Positions 37,389-46,939 of a stretch of 64,000 nt of DNA are shown one piece after another. This DNA is from Bryobacteraceae bacterium (lineage in GTDB: Bacteria; Acidobacteriota; Terriglobia; Bryobacterales; Bryobacteraceae), in assembly GCA_026002875.1 (NCBI GenBank), contig BPGE01000001.1, positions 4,154,001 to 4,218,000 on the forward strand, in the 5' to 3' direction. Made by a program: the position numbers and the translations under genes. Positions within the stretch are counted from its first letter, which is position 1. Each line of letters begins with the position of its first letter. A model generated the notes under the pieces. The model made no database searches and had not been told where the DNA came from. It saw nothing but the letters and a program-made list of their open reading frames with translations.

Positions 37389-38858
37389 ATGCGATGCTGG
37401 AGCGTTGGCGTGATTCTGGCCCTGGGGCTCGGGGCGCAGACGGGTCCGTTTCCGGAGAGCCGGGATGTTGGCAGCACGGGTCTGGCGGGGCGAGCCGTGT
37501 TCGATGCGGCGGCAGGGAGCTACCGGATGACAGGCGCGGGCGCCAACATCTGGGGCGCGGAGGACAGCTTTCACTTCGTCTGGAAGCGGGTGGCGGGCGA
37601 TACGGTGATCACGGCTGAGGTGCAGTGGCCGGACACGGAGGGCCATGCGCACAAGAAGGCGGGGCCGATGCTGCGGGCGTCGCTGGATCCGGACTCGCCG
37701 CACGCGAGCGTGATGGTGCACGCGGACGGGCTGATCGCCCTGCAGTTCCGGCGCACGAAAGGCGGGACGACGGAAGAGATCCGGTCTCCGCTGAAGGCGC
37801 CGGCGCGCGTGCGGCTGGCGCGGCACGGGCAGGTGATTTCGTTCGAGGTGGCGCGGGCGGGCGGGCCGTTTCAGCCGGGGGGAGCGCTGACGGTGGAACT
37901 GCCGGAGAGCGTGCATGCGGGGCTGGCCGTGTGTTCGCACGACGCGGCGCGGCTGGAAACCGCGCTGTTTGCGGGGGTCGAGCTGATCGAAGAGGGAGTG
38001 GTTGATGACAGGGAGCGCGTGGTGGAGTCGACGCTGGAGACCGTCGACATCCGCACGGGCGAGCGGCGCGTGGTGCGGCGGGCGCTGGAGCATTTCGAGG
38101 CGCCCAACTGGACGCCGGACGGGCGATGGCTGATTTACAACGGGGGCGGGCGGATCTGGAAGATTGCGGTGGAAGGCGGCGAGCCGGAACTGATTCCGAC
38201 GGGCGATGTCCGGTGCAACAACGACCATGTCCTGTCGGCGGACGGGCGGTGGCTGGCGATCAGCGGGAGCGCGGGCAGGGATCCGTCGAAGATCTACATC
38301 GTGCCCATCACGGGAGGCACGCCGCGGCTGGTGACGGAAATGGGGCCGTCGTATCTGCATGGCTGGTCGCCCGACATGAAGAAGCTGGTGTACTGTGCGC
38401 AGCGGGACGGCGAGTATGACATTTACGAGATTGCGGCGGAAGGCGGGGCGGAAAAGCGGCTGACCGATGCGCGCGGGCTGGATGACGGGCCGGAATATTC
38501 GCCGGACGGACGGCTGATTTATTTCAATTCCGACCGCACGGGGCTGATGCGCATCTGGGGCATGAACGCGGACGGCACGGGGCAGAGGATGATTTCGCAG
38601 GGGCCGCCTTCGGCGGACTGGTTTGCGCATTTTTCGCCGGATGGAAAGTGGATCGCGTATCTTTCGTACGACAGGAGCGTGCAGGGGCATCCGCCGAACA
38701 AGGATGTCGTGATCCGGCTGGCGGAAGCGAGCGGCGCCAACCCGCGCGTGCTGGTGACGCTGTTCGGCGGGCAGGGGACGATGAACGTGCCGAACTGGTC
38801 GCCGGATTCGACACGGTTTGCGTTCGTCAGCTACCGGCTGGTGAAGCGCCGCCCATAG
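37389..38858 (+). CDS. Secreted PD40/TolB-like beta-propeller protein with N-terminal jelly roll
   Basis: 489 residues. Signal peptide MRCWSVGVILALGLGAQ. Residues ~25-200 form a DUF1349-like beta-sandwich (YRMTGAGANIWGAEDSFHFV, KAGPMLRASLDPDSPHASVM). From ~215 the WD40-like PD40 repeats run to the end: NWTPDGRWLIYNGGGRIWKI, GWSPDMKKLVYCAQRDGEYD, EYSPDGRLIYFNSDRTGLMR, HFSPDGKWIAYLSYDRSV, NWSPDSTRFAFVSYRL. Such proteins resemble the propeller of TolB and may bind carbohydrate or partner proteins. No hydrolase triad is seen. It stands alone. Confidence 0.85.
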   Translation: MRCWSVGVILALGLGAQTGPFPESRDVGSTGLAGRAVFDAAAGSYRMTGAGANIWGAEDSFHFVWKRVAGDTVITAEVQWPDTEGHAHKKAGPMLRASLDPDSPHASVMVHADGLIALQFRRTKGGTTEEIRSPLKAPARVRLARHGQVISFEVARAGGPFQPGGALTVELPESVHAGLAVCSHDAARLETALFAGVELIEEGVVDDRERVVESTLETVDIRTGERRVVRRALEHFEAPNWTPDGRWLIYNGGGRIWKIAVEGGEPELIPTGDVRCNNDHVLSADGRWLAISGSAGRDPSKIYIVPITGGTPRLVTEMGPSYLHGWSPDMKKLVYCAQRDGEYDIYEIAAEGGAEKRLTDARGLDDGPEYSPDGRLIYFNSDRTGLMRIWGMNADGTGQRMISQGPPSADWFAHFSPDGKWIAYLSYDRSVQGHPPNKDVVIRLAEASGANPRVLVTLFGGQGTMNVPNWSPDSTRFAFVSYRLVKRRP

Positions 38859-38998
38859 CGGGCGCCGGAGCTGCGGGTGCGGCGCGGCGGGCGCTGGCTG
38901 GCCCCTTTCCGCGGCGCGCCGGGAATGGCACAATGGGGGCGTCGGCTCCGGCCCCGTTTCCGCCGGAGGCCCGCTTCTCGAAGAAGGAGTTTGGACTT

Positions 38999-39616
38999 AT
39001 GGAATTGATCCCGACCCAGGAAGAAGTCGTCGCCCTGTTGCGGCAAACCGGCGCGTTGCGCCACGGACATTTTCAGTATCCGAACGGCCTGCACTCGGAC
39101 ATGTATCTGCAGGTTCCGATTGCGATGCGGCACTATCAGACGGCGAAGCTGCTGAGCGTGGCGCTGAGCCGCAAGCTGAGAGCGCATCCGGAGATTCGCG
39201 CGATCATTCCGGAGCTTTCGATCGTGACGCCGGCGACGGGCGGGCTGCCGGTGGCGTATGGCGTCTGCGAGGCGCTGCGCGCGAAACAGGTGTATTGGGC
39301 AGAGCGGGGCGAAGAAGGCGGACCGCTGCGGTTCAGGCCCTATCTCGAGCCGGAGCCGGGCGAGAAAGTGCTGCTGGTGGACGACGTGCTGCGGACGGGG
39401 CGCAAGCTGACGGAATTGCGGCGGCTCATCGAAGAAAAAGGCGCAGAGGTGGTTGCGCTGGCCGTGATCGTGTATCAGCCGAATCCGGAGACGCCGAAAT
39501 TCGAAAATCTGCCGTTTTATTACCTGGCGGAACTGGACGCCCTGTATTTCTGGGATTCCGACGCGGCCCAGGAAAAAGCGAAAGAAATGGGCCCGCCGGA
39601 GAAGGTCTGGATCTGA
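38999..39616 (+). CDS. Orotate-phosphoribosyltransferase-like enzyme
   Basis: 205 residues from ATG 38999, preceded by AAGAAGGAG; the open frame extends back into the previous gene without coding character. N-terminal VVALLRQTGALRHGHFQYPN, then SDMYLQVPIAMRHYQTAKLL. The PRPP-binding motif KVLLVDDVLRTGRK is at ~122-135, and the flexible-loop region is EALRAKQVYWAERGEEGG. Type I phosphoribosyltransferases of this length include PyrE, which joins orotate to PRPP to make OMP; the fold and N-terminus fit PyrE-like proteins, but other pyrimidine genes are absent here. A related purine or pyrimidine PRTase is the alternative. Confidence 0.78.
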   Translation: MELIPTQEEVVALLRQTGALRHGHFQYPNGLHSDMYLQVPIAMRHYQTAKLLSVALSRKLRAHPEIRAIIPELSIVTPATGGLPVAYGVCEALRAKQVYWAERGEEGGPLRFRPYLEPEPGEKVLLVDDVLRTGRKLTELRRLIEEKGAEVVALAVIVYQPNPETPKFENLPFYYLAELDALYFWDSDAAQEKAKEMGPPEKVWI

Positions 39617-40434
39617 CCGGCGGCCTGGAGCCGGGCGGCCGCGCTGCACGTCCATCCGGGGGCCTTTCGTTGGGGCATAGTTCAACGTGTGAGGGCGGGG
39701 CTTCGAGCCGCCCTTGAACCCGCTGTGGAGCGTTCGGGCATGAGGCGGCCGTCCCGCCGGTGAACGCCGATCTGTGAATCTCCGGTTTTGCGGAAGCGAG
39801 GTTTGGACCATGTGGTCTCGCGCGCTGCAGGAGAGCACAGTTGGGATGCAGCCGCCGCCCAAGGGCGGCGGGAAGTCCGTTGGGGAGCGCGGGAGGCACG
39901 GTTGGGATGCCGCCCTCGCGAACCGTCGGCGGCAGCCCTCGCGCCAGCGCGAGGGGAATTCGGAGGCCGAGGGGAAATCCGTTGGAGAGGGCGCGGTCCG
40001 GCCGCGCCTGCGGCCCGAGGGGAGGGCGGCGACGGGTTGGAGGGGTTTGGCGACCGCTTCGTCGCAGCCCTGCGGGCTGCTCCTGCGCGGCTCTGTCCGC
40101 GCGGGGAATTTTCATCTGAAATGCGGCGAATTATCTGCCGTTGATGGCAGAATTGCCATTTTGTTTCTGGCAGCGCGAGGAATTCTTTTTTGAGAGGCTG
40201 CGGGGACACCGCGCCCGGAAGCAGCCTGCGCGGAGAACACTTGCCGGTTCCCCGAGACCTGGTCCGGGCGGGACGACGCTGGCTGAATGGCGGCAGCGTG
40301 GCTGCAGAGGCGCGCCCGCGGGCGGCGACGGCGGCAGGGTTGTGCCGCAGCGCCGCATAATGAATTCATATTACTGCATTAAAGGGATCGTATTTGTCGT
40401 TGAAAAAGTGGCCAGCTGGAGATAGATTTGAAGA
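39617..40434. other. Long intergenic region with repeat array and hairpin
   Basis: About 820 bases. It holds the dispersed repeat at 39835-39995 and a small hairpin TCTGCC-GTTGAT-GGCAGA at 40134-40151. The last ~100 bases are relatively AT-rich (AATTCATATTACTGCATTAA) and probably include the promoter of the TonB-dependent receptor. No gene is convincing. Confidence 0.4.
39835..39995 (+). repeat. Two-unit copy of dispersed GGGATGCAGCC repeat
   Basis: Unit 1: CACAGTTGGGATGCAGCC plus the hairpin CCGCCGCCC-AA-GGGCGGCGG and TCCGTTGGGGAGCGCGGG. Unit 2: CACGGTTGGGATGCCGCC, AACCGTCGGCGGCAGCCC, the perfect hairpin CCCTCGCGC-CA-GCGCGAGGG, GAATTCGGAGG and TCCGTTGGAGAGGGCGCGG. It closely parallels units 1 and 2 of the array at 33665. 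Confidence 0.75.
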
Positions 40435-43400
40435 GTGCCAGGGGTTGACCAAAAGACTCTATTCTCCATAATTGTGTTTTCTGCGGTCCTTGTCCTGTCC
40501 GCGGCTGGCCAGGGAGGACAGGGCGCGATCGAGGGGTGGATTATCGATCCGAGCGACAGCCCGGTGCCGGGCGCCGGCGTCGTGCTGGCGAACCGTGTCA
40601 CGGGGCACGAGCAGCGGGTGGAGACCGATGAGCGGGGACGATTTGTCTTTCCCGCGGTTCCGGTGGGCGCCTACGATCTGCGTGTCAGCAAAGCTGGATT
40701 CCGGGACAGCGAGATCAGCGAGATCCGGGTTCTGGTGGGGCAGCGGCTGTCGCAGGTGATCAAGCTGGAGCTGGGAGCGATCTCGGAAAGCATCACGGTG
40801 ACCGAGAGCGAGGGTTCGCTGCGGGAGACGGCATCGAACCAGCTGGGCACGGTGATCGAGCCGGTGAGCGTGCAGCAGCTGCCGCTGAACGGGCGGAATT
40901 CCCTGCAGCTGGGATATCTGTCCGGCGCGGCGCAGGAGGCGGGCTCCAACCCGTCGAATTTCACGGCGACGCAAACCGGACATGCCGACCGGACGATCGC
41001 CGTGGCTGGCATCCAGCAGGACATGACGGGGTATCTGGTGAACGGCGTGTCTGTCGCCGGCACCCGAATCGGACAACTGGGCCTGAACGTCTCGGTAACG
41101 GCGGTGGACCAGATCAAGGTGGTGCAGGGCTTCGTGCTGCCGTCGCTGGGACCGGACCCGGGCGTGGTGAATCTCGCCACACGGTCCGGCGGCAGCACGT
41201 TTCATGGAGAGGCGTTCTGGTTCCACCGGAACAGCGCGCTGGACGCGCGCGAGTTTTTCGAAACGCGGCGGCAGCCGGGGCCGTTTCTGCGCAATCAGTT
41301 CGGCGGCGCGGCGAGCGGCCCGCTGTGGCCGGGCAAGGCGTTCTTCTTTGCGAACTATGAAGGCTACCGTCAGCAGCTTTCTGCGCCGCAGGGCGGATAT
41401 TCGCCAACGGACGGGATGTTCCGGGGCGACTTCAGCGCGCTTGCGGCGGCGGTGCATGACCCGCTGACCTTCAATGCGGCTACGGGCACGCGTCAGCCTT
41501 TCGCGGGCAACCGCATCCCGGAGACGCGGCAGAATGCGATGGCGCGGAAGCTGCTGGAGTACTATCTGCCGGGATCCGACCTGAACCAGAGGCCGCTGAA
41601 CGTGATCCGGCAGCCGAAGCAGACGCAGACGGCGAATCAGGGCGGGATCAAGGTGGACGTGCCGCTGGGGGCGGCCGGACTGCTGGCGGGCCAGTACATG
41701 GGGGAATCGTCGAGGGTGACGGTTCCGGGCGTCTATCCGCTGACCGGGGTTTACTACGATCTCCGGATGCACATGAGCGGGCTGCAATGGACCGCGAACA
41801 TGGGCCCCGGCACAGTGAACGTGGCGCAGGCTGGTTTCACGAGGCCGTGCCTGTTCTACGGGGGCATCGGGGAACCCGGGCTGCAGGACCGGCTCGGGTT
41901 GACGGGCACGGCGGACCGCGACGGCGTGCCGAGCGTTTCACTGACGGGCTTCAGCGGCTTCGGAGCGCCGCAGAGCGTGATCGGCAACATCGACAACAGC
42001 TATCAGCTGCAGGACACGCTGACGCTGGTGCGGGGGCGTCATGAGATTGCCGTGGGGTTCATGCTGCGCTACATCCGCACGGTGCAGGAGAGCGCCAACT
42101 GGAACGCGCGAGGAACGCTGCTGTTCAGCGGCGCATTCACGGCGCAGACGACGCCTGGCGCCGGAGGGCGGGCGACGGCTCTGGGCGGGACGGGCAGTGC
42201 GTTCGCCGATTTTCTGCTTGGCTATCCGGTGAACGGCACGGTCACATCGATGCCGCGGACGCACTACCGGTGGACGGAGATGCACCCGTTCATTCAGGAC
42301 ACGTGGCGGCTGCGTCCGGGGCTGACGCTGAACCTTGGGTTGAGCTGGTACGGGACGACGCCTCCAAACCCGTCAGGCGCGGACAGCGCCTATCCGCATG
42401 CGTTTGATTTCGTGAGCGGCCGCATTCTGTATGCGGCGCTGGGAGACATCCGGCCGCAGATTTTTTCGATGGACCGGAACAATTTCTCGCCGCGCGCCGG
42501 ACTGGCGTGGCAGCCGCGGTTCCTGCCTGGCGCGGTGATCCGGGCGGGGGGCGGCATCTACTATCCGTCGCAGCGGGCGCTGTATCTGCTGTTCGGGATC
42601 ACGGCGCCGGGCGTGTCGATCGTGCAGGCGATTGCGAATGATCCGGCATCGCCGTCGCCGTTCTACCAGCTGGGGCTGAACGTGTTTCCGCCGATGAAGA
42701 CCGGCAGCGTGACGCGCGAATTCGCCGAAAACGTCTCCGGCGCCGTGTTCGCGCTGGACCAGGGGCTGCGCTCGACGTACTCGTCGCAATGGAACTTCAG
42801 CCTGCAGCTGCCGGTGGGGCGGGCGGCGGTGGCAGAGGCGACCTACATCGGGTCGTCGACGAACAAGCTGCCGATCCGGTGGAACGCGAACGACTGCTCG
42901 ACGGTGTCGGGGCTGCAATGCGATCCGTCCAACATCCGGTGGTCCCGCTATCCGTACGTCTACTTTGCGGCGCACGCGGGCCATGCGACGTACCACGCGC
43001 TGAACCTGAAATTCCAGAAGGAATTTTCGCGCGGCTGGAACTTCCTGTCGAACTACACGTGGGCGAAGGCGCTGTCGAACACGCAGCAGGGCGGGGCAAA
43101 CCCGCCGCTGAACCAGAGGGGCGTCTGCCTGGATTGCGACAAGGGGCCGACGGGATTCAACATTCCGCACCGGCTGGCGTCGGCATTCGTCTGGGAGCTG
43201 CCTGTCGGGCGGGGCCGGAAGTATCTGTCTTCCGCGGGGCCTGTGCTGCATGCAGTGGCGGGCGGCTGGTCGCTGAGCACGATTTCGATCCTGTCTTCGG
43301 GCACGCCGGTGATGGTGACGGCGCCGAACAACACGCCGTCGTCGCTGACGAATTTCCGGGCTGACCGGCTGTGCGACGGGAGGCGGGAGCTGGCGGACCG

Positions 43401-43710
43401 CAACCCGCGGACGAACGGGCTGTACTGGCTGGCGCCTTCGTGCTTCGCAGTGCCGAAGGCGGGCTACTTCGGCAACGCTGGCGTGTACATTCTGCCGGGG
43501 CCGGGGATTGCCAACTGGGACCTGGCGCTGCAGAAGCTGACCCGCTTTTCGGAAAGCGTGCAGGCGGTGCTGCGGGTGGAGATGTTCAACGCACTCAACC
43601 ACACGCAGTTCAGCGCCGTGAACGGCATGGCGGGCGACGCCAATTTCGGCCAGGTGACGCAGGCGCGGACGCCGCGGCAGATTCAGCTGGGGCTGAAGCT
43701 GCTGTGGTGA
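40435..43710 (+). CDS. Oar-like TonB-dependent receptor
   Basis: 1091 residues from GTG 40435. Signal peptide (LFSIIVFSAVLVLSAAGQ). Residues ~30-110 are a carboxypeptidase-regulatory-like domain (GAIEGWIIDPSDSPVPGAG, GRFVFPAVPVGAYDLRVSKA). A plug domain follows (VEPVSVQQLPLNGRNSLQLG, NLATRSGGSTFHGEAFWF). The rest is a large barrel with many aromatic-ended strands, ending IQLGLKLLW with the C-terminal aromatic used by the outer-membrane insertion machinery. This is the acidobacterial SusC/Oar-type importer of oligosaccharides or other large nutrients, driven by TonB. No SusD partner is next to it. It converges with a second receptor at 43747. Confidence 0.9.
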   Translation: MPGVDQKTLFSIIVFSAVLVLSAAGQGGQGAIEGWIIDPSDSPVPGAGVVLANRVTGHEQRVETDERGRFVFPAVPVGAYDLRVSKAGFRDSEISEIRVLVGQRLSQVIKLELGAISESITVTESEGSLRETASNQLGTVIEPVSVQQLPLNGRNSLQLGYLSGAAQEAGSNPSNFTATQTGHADRTIAVAGIQQDMTGYLVNGVSVAGTRIGQLGLNVSVTAVDQIKVVQGFVLPSLGPDPGVVNLATRSGGSTFHGEAFWFHRNSALDAREFFETRRQPGPFLRNQFGGAASGPLWPGKAFFFANYEGYRQQLSAPQGGYSPTDGMFRGDFSALAAAVHDPLTFNAATGTRQPFAGNRIPETRQNAMARKLLEYYLPGSDLNQRPLNVIRQPKQTQTANQGGIKVDVPLGAAGLLAGQYMGESSRVTVPGVYPLTGVYYDLRMHMSGLQWTANMGPGTVNVAQAGFTRPCLFYGGIGEPGLQDRLGLTGTADRDGVPSVSLTGFSGFGAPQSVIGNIDNSYQLQDTLTLVRGRHEIAVGFMLRYIRTVQESANWNARGTLLFSGAFTAQTTPGAGGRATALGGTGSAFADFLLGYPVNGTVTSMPRTHYRWTEMHPFIQDTWRLRPGLTLNLGLSWYGTTPPNPSGADSAYPHAFDFVSGRILYAALGDIRPQIFSMDRNNFSPRAGLAWQPRFLPGAVIRAGGGIYYPSQRALYLLFGITAPGVSIVQAIANDPASPSPFYQLGLNVFPPMKTGSVTREFAENVSGAVFALDQGLRSTYSSQWNFSLQLPVGRAAVAEATYIGSSTNKLPIRWNANDCSTVSGLQCDPSNIRWSRYPYVYFAAHAGHATYHALNLKFQKEFSRGWNFLSNYTWAKALSNTQQGGANPPLNQRGVCLDCDKGPTGFNIPHRLASAFVWELPVGRGRKYLSSAGPVLHAVAGGWSLSTISILSSGTPVMVTAPNNTPSSLTNFRADRLCDGRRELADRNPRTNGLYWLAPSCFAVPKAGYFGNAGVYILPGPGIANWDLALQKLTRFSESVQAVLRVEMFNALNHTQFSAVNGMAGDANFGQVTQARTPRQIQLGLKLLW

Positions 43711-43746
43711 GCACGCCCGCGGGCTGAGCCGCGCGCGCCCCCTGCT

Positions 43747-46700
43747 CTACCAGAAGAGTTTCAGCGCGAACTGGAACTGCCGCGCGTCGTGTGCGGACGT
43801 GAAGGCCAGGGGCGTGGTGGGCGAAACGCCGGCGATGCCCTGGATGCGCGCGGGCAGGGCGCTGAGCGGCACGGCGCCGACGGTGTTGTTCACGGTGCGG
43901 AAGTTGGTGCGGTTGGCAAGGTTGAAGCCTTCCGCGATGACTTCGAGCGCCGTGCTCTCGCTGGCGAGACGGAAGCGGCGCGAGAGGCGCATGTCGAACG
44001 TGAAAAAGTTGGGGCCGCGGCCGATATTGCGGCCGGCGGGGAAGGGGCGGTCGTTGGTGGTGTAGTTGTCGCCGTTGACGTCAAGGCCGGCGAGCACGTT
44101 GAAGGGGCGCCAGGAATTGGCCATGAAGATGGGGGCGATGTTCCAGCCGCGCAGCAGCGTGTTCTGGGCGGTGGACTGATACAGCGCGTGAATGACGGCG
44201 CGGTGGGCGTGGTGGAAGGCCGACAGCGACCGCTCGCAGCGCTTGCAGAGCTGGTCCATCGGAGAAAAGTCCGAGTTGAAGTCGGTGAAGTCGTCGATGG
44301 CTTTCGACCAGGTGTAGTGGCCGGCAAGGGCGAAGCTGCGGCGGAAACGGCGCTGCACCTGGAGGATGCCGGCGTGATAGAGGGTGTTGCCGTCGTAGGT
44401 GAAGATGTTCTTCTGGAGCAGGGTGGGATCGATGCGGCCGTATTCGGGCGTGCCGTTGGGGTTGGTGCGTCCGGTGTAAAAGAGATTGCGGCCGGTGATG
44501 CGGGCGAAGCCGAGGCCGCGGTTATAGTTCCATCCGGCGGAAACGGCCCACTCGCCGAAGGCGCGTTCGATCTCGAAGCTGGCCTGCTGCGCGTAACCCT
44601 GGCGGAGCGGATCGGAGCCGAACTCGACGCGGAGGGGCAGCCCCGGACCAACGGGCACGCCGAACTGGCGCAGATCCTCAGGCGTGATGGAGCGGCGGCC
44701 GATGACGCCCTGGCGGAGGAGGCCCTGATAGATGTCGGCCGAGGTCGTGGGGCGGCCGGTGGCGGGGTTGACGATGATGGGGATGCCGGTGAGCGGGACG
44801 AAGACCTGGTTGATGTAGCGGCCGCTCAGAGCGTCGGCGACGTTGGCGATCTGGAGGTTGGTGGGGGCAAAAAAGATGCCGTAGCCGCCGCGGATGACGC
44901 TCCTGCCGTCCTTGCCCGGGGACCAGGAGAAGGCGAAGCGGGGGCCGAAGTTGTTCTTGTCGGTTCCGAGCACAGGCTCGTTGCCTTCGAGGTCGTAGCG
45001 CAGGCCGAAGTGGAGAGTGAGGTTGCGGCGGGCGCGCCAGGCGTCCTGGACATAGAGGCCGAAGCGCTTGGACCAGCCGGTCCAGCGGGGATCGCCGAAG
45101 CCCTGCTGGTAGAAGGTAGGCAGGCCAAGGGCGAACGCCTGGAGCGCGCTGATGGGCTGCGAGAGCACGGGCAGGAGGGACGTCTGTCCGGTGGCCTGCA
45201 GGTACTGGCTGATCTGCTGGACGGCGACCGTGCCGGCTGCGCCGGCGATGACGTTCTGCAGGGGGACGGCCTCGCCGAAAGCGAAGCGGCCGCTGAAGAA
45301 GGTCTCGGTGTTGGCGAAGTCGCGCACGGGGTTGATGTCGAAGCCGAACTTGAGGTCATGCGAGGAGGAGTGCCGGTTCCAGTTCTGGAGGATCTGGTAG
45401 TGGCGCTCCTCGGTGCGGGAGGGCAGGAAGATTTCGCGGCCGAAGAAGCCGAAGCCGGTGACGTTGAGCTCGGGGCCGTAGGGATCGACGGTGCGGACGG
45501 CGATGCGGTTGTAGTTGAACATGAGGCGCGTTTCGACCACCCACGATGAGTTGAGGATGATCGAGTCGCTGAGCATCGAAGTGCCGTCCCAGATGTCGAA
45601 GTTGCGGCCGCGGTTGTAGGCGACGAGGGCGCCGAACTGGTTGTTTTCGTTGTCCAGCGTGCCGAGGCTGCCGCGCCAGTAGAGGTTGTGGCGGTCGCTG
45701 AAGCGGTGGTCGATGCGGGTGGAGAAAAGGTTGCTGGCCTCGCTGAAGGGGAAGACGCCGCTGTTGGCCTGGAAGATGCCGGTGACGAAGGGATTGGTGG
45801 AAGGCGTGAGAGAGGAGCCAAGGGCCTGGGCGAGGCCGGCCAGCTGCGCGACGCCGCTGGTGCGCAGGGCGTTCAGAAGCGCCTGCTGGGAGGGGGTGGG
45901 GGCGTTGAAGGCGCTGCGGTCCTGCAGGATGGGGACGAAGGTGGACTCGTGGCGGTCGAGCCGCTCATAGGCGGAGAAGAAGAAAGTGCGGTCGCGGCGC
46001 AGGGGGCCGCCGGCGGTGGCGCCTGCCTGGGAGCGCGTGTAAGCGGACTTCTGGGGATCGAAGTAATTGCGGGCCTGGATGTCGCGGTGGCGGAGGAAGC
46101 CGAAGAAGTTGCCGTGGAACTGGTTGCTGCCGCTGCGGGTGACGATGTTGACGGTGCCGCCGCTGGACCAGCCGAACTCGGCCGATGCGGTGTTGCGGTT
46201 GATCTGGAACTCCTGCACGGCCTCCTGGCTGACGCTGAGGCGGACGCCGCCGGAGTTGATGTAGTTCTCGACTCCGTCGACGAAGAAGCCGTTGCCGCGG
46301 CCGTTGCCGCCGCCGAAACTGATGCCGGACTGCGGGGTCTGGGCGACGCGGTAATCGGTGCCGTCGACGAGATCCTGCGTCGAAGCGGTGGCCGGAGACA
46401 GCAGGGCGAAATCGAGGTAGTTGCGGCGGTTGATGGGCAGCTGCGTGATGCGGGCGAGGTCGATCGTGGTGGCCTGCTGGGCGCGCTCGCTGTCGATGAC
46501 AGGGGCCTCTGCCTGCACCTCGATCACCTGCTGGAGTTCGCCGACTTCGAGGCGCACGGGAAGCGTGAAGGTGTCGCCGACGCGGACTTCGACCTGTTCG
46601 AAGACCTGCGGGGAGAAGCCCTGAGCTTCGACACGGACGCGGTAGCGGCCGGGCGGCAGCAGCGGGAAGACGAATTCGCCGCCTTCGTCGGTCTGCGCAT

Positions 46701-46869
46701 TCCGCTGAATGCCGCGGTCAGGAGCAGTGGCCTGCAGCCGGGCGCCGCGGATGGCGGAGCCGCTGGCATCGGTGACTACGCCGCGGATTTCTCCGGCGTT
46801 GCTTTGCGCTTGCGGATATGCTGGAAGACACGCGAGGGCCGCGATGGCAAGGATCGTCATCGGCTTCAT
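43747..46869 (-). CDS. Oar-like TonB-dependent receptor
   Basis: 1040 residues. Signal peptide MKPMTILAIAALACLPAYPQ. Carboxypeptidase-regulatory-like domain at ~27-105 (GEIRGVVTDASGSAIRGARL, GEFVFPLLPPGRYRVRVEAQ). Plug: LARITQLPINRRNYLDFALL, GGNGRGNGFFVDGVENYI, TVNIVTRSGSNQFHGNFFGF. Barrel with the end FQFALKLFW. It differs from its convergent neighbour in the plug and barrel, so these are not recent duplicates. It is divergent from the ceramidase-like gene with a 70-base spacer, which may indicate shared regulation and uptake of products of that enzyme; this is inference. Confidence 0.9.
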   Translation of the reverse strand: MKPMTILAIAALACLPAYPQAQSNAGEIRGVVTDASGSAIRGARLQATAPDRGIQRNAQTDEGGEFVFPLLPPGRYRVRVEAQGFSPQVFEQVEVRVGDTFTLPVRLEVGELQQVIEVQAEAPVIDSERAQQATTIDLARITQLPINRRNYLDFALLSPATASTQDLVDGTDYRVAQTPQSGISFGGGNGRGNGFFVDGVENYINSGGVRLSVSQEAVQEFQINRNTASAEFGWSSGGTVNIVTRSGSNQFHGNFFGFLRHRDIQARNYFDPQKSAYTRSQAGATAGGPLRRDRTFFFSAYERLDRHESTFVPILQDRSAFNAPTPSQQALLNALRTSGVAQLAGLAQALGSSLTPSTNPFVTGIFQANSGVFPFSEASNLFSTRIDHRFSDRHNLYWRGSLGTLDNENNQFGALVAYNRGRNFDIWDGTSMLSDSIILNSSWVVETRLMFNYNRIAVRTVDPYGPELNVTGFGFFGREIFLPSRTEERHYQILQNWNRHSSSHDLKFGFDINPVRDFANTETFFSGRFAFGEAVPLQNVIAGAAGTVAVQQISQYLQATGQTSLLPVLSQPISALQAFALGLPTFYQQGFGDPRWTGWSKRFGLYVQDAWRARRNLTLHFGLRYDLEGNEPVLGTDKNNFGPRFAFSWSPGKDGRSVIRGGYGIFFAPTNLQIANVADALSGRYINQVFVPLTGIPIIVNPATGRPTTSADIYQGLLRQGVIGRRSITPEDLRQFGVPVGPGLPLRVEFGSDPLRQGYAQQASFEIERAFGEWAVSAGWNYNRGLGFARITGRNLFYTGRTNPNGTPEYGRIDPTLLQKNIFTYDGNTLYHAGILQVQRRFRRSFALAGHYTWSKAIDDFTDFNSDFSPMDQLCKRCERSLSAFHHAHRAVIHALYQSTAQNTLLRGWNIAPIFMANSWRPFNVLAGLDVNGDNYTTNDRPFPAGRNIGRGPNFFTFDMRLSRRFRLASESTALEVIAEGFNLANRTNFRTVNNTVGAVPLSALPARIQGIAGVSPTTPLAFTSAHDARQFQFALKLFW

Positions 46870-46939
46870 TGCTCAACTCCCCAGATGCGCTCAAGGCGGT
46901 CAAAAGAGCGCACTTTCCGGATTGTAACAGGATCGGGTC

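Noticed and set aside
38648-38998. Upstream extension of the OPRT-like frame into the PD40 gene
   Set aside because: The extension overlaps the functional PD40 gene in another frame, and ATG 38999 has a good ribosome site and begins the family's N-terminus.
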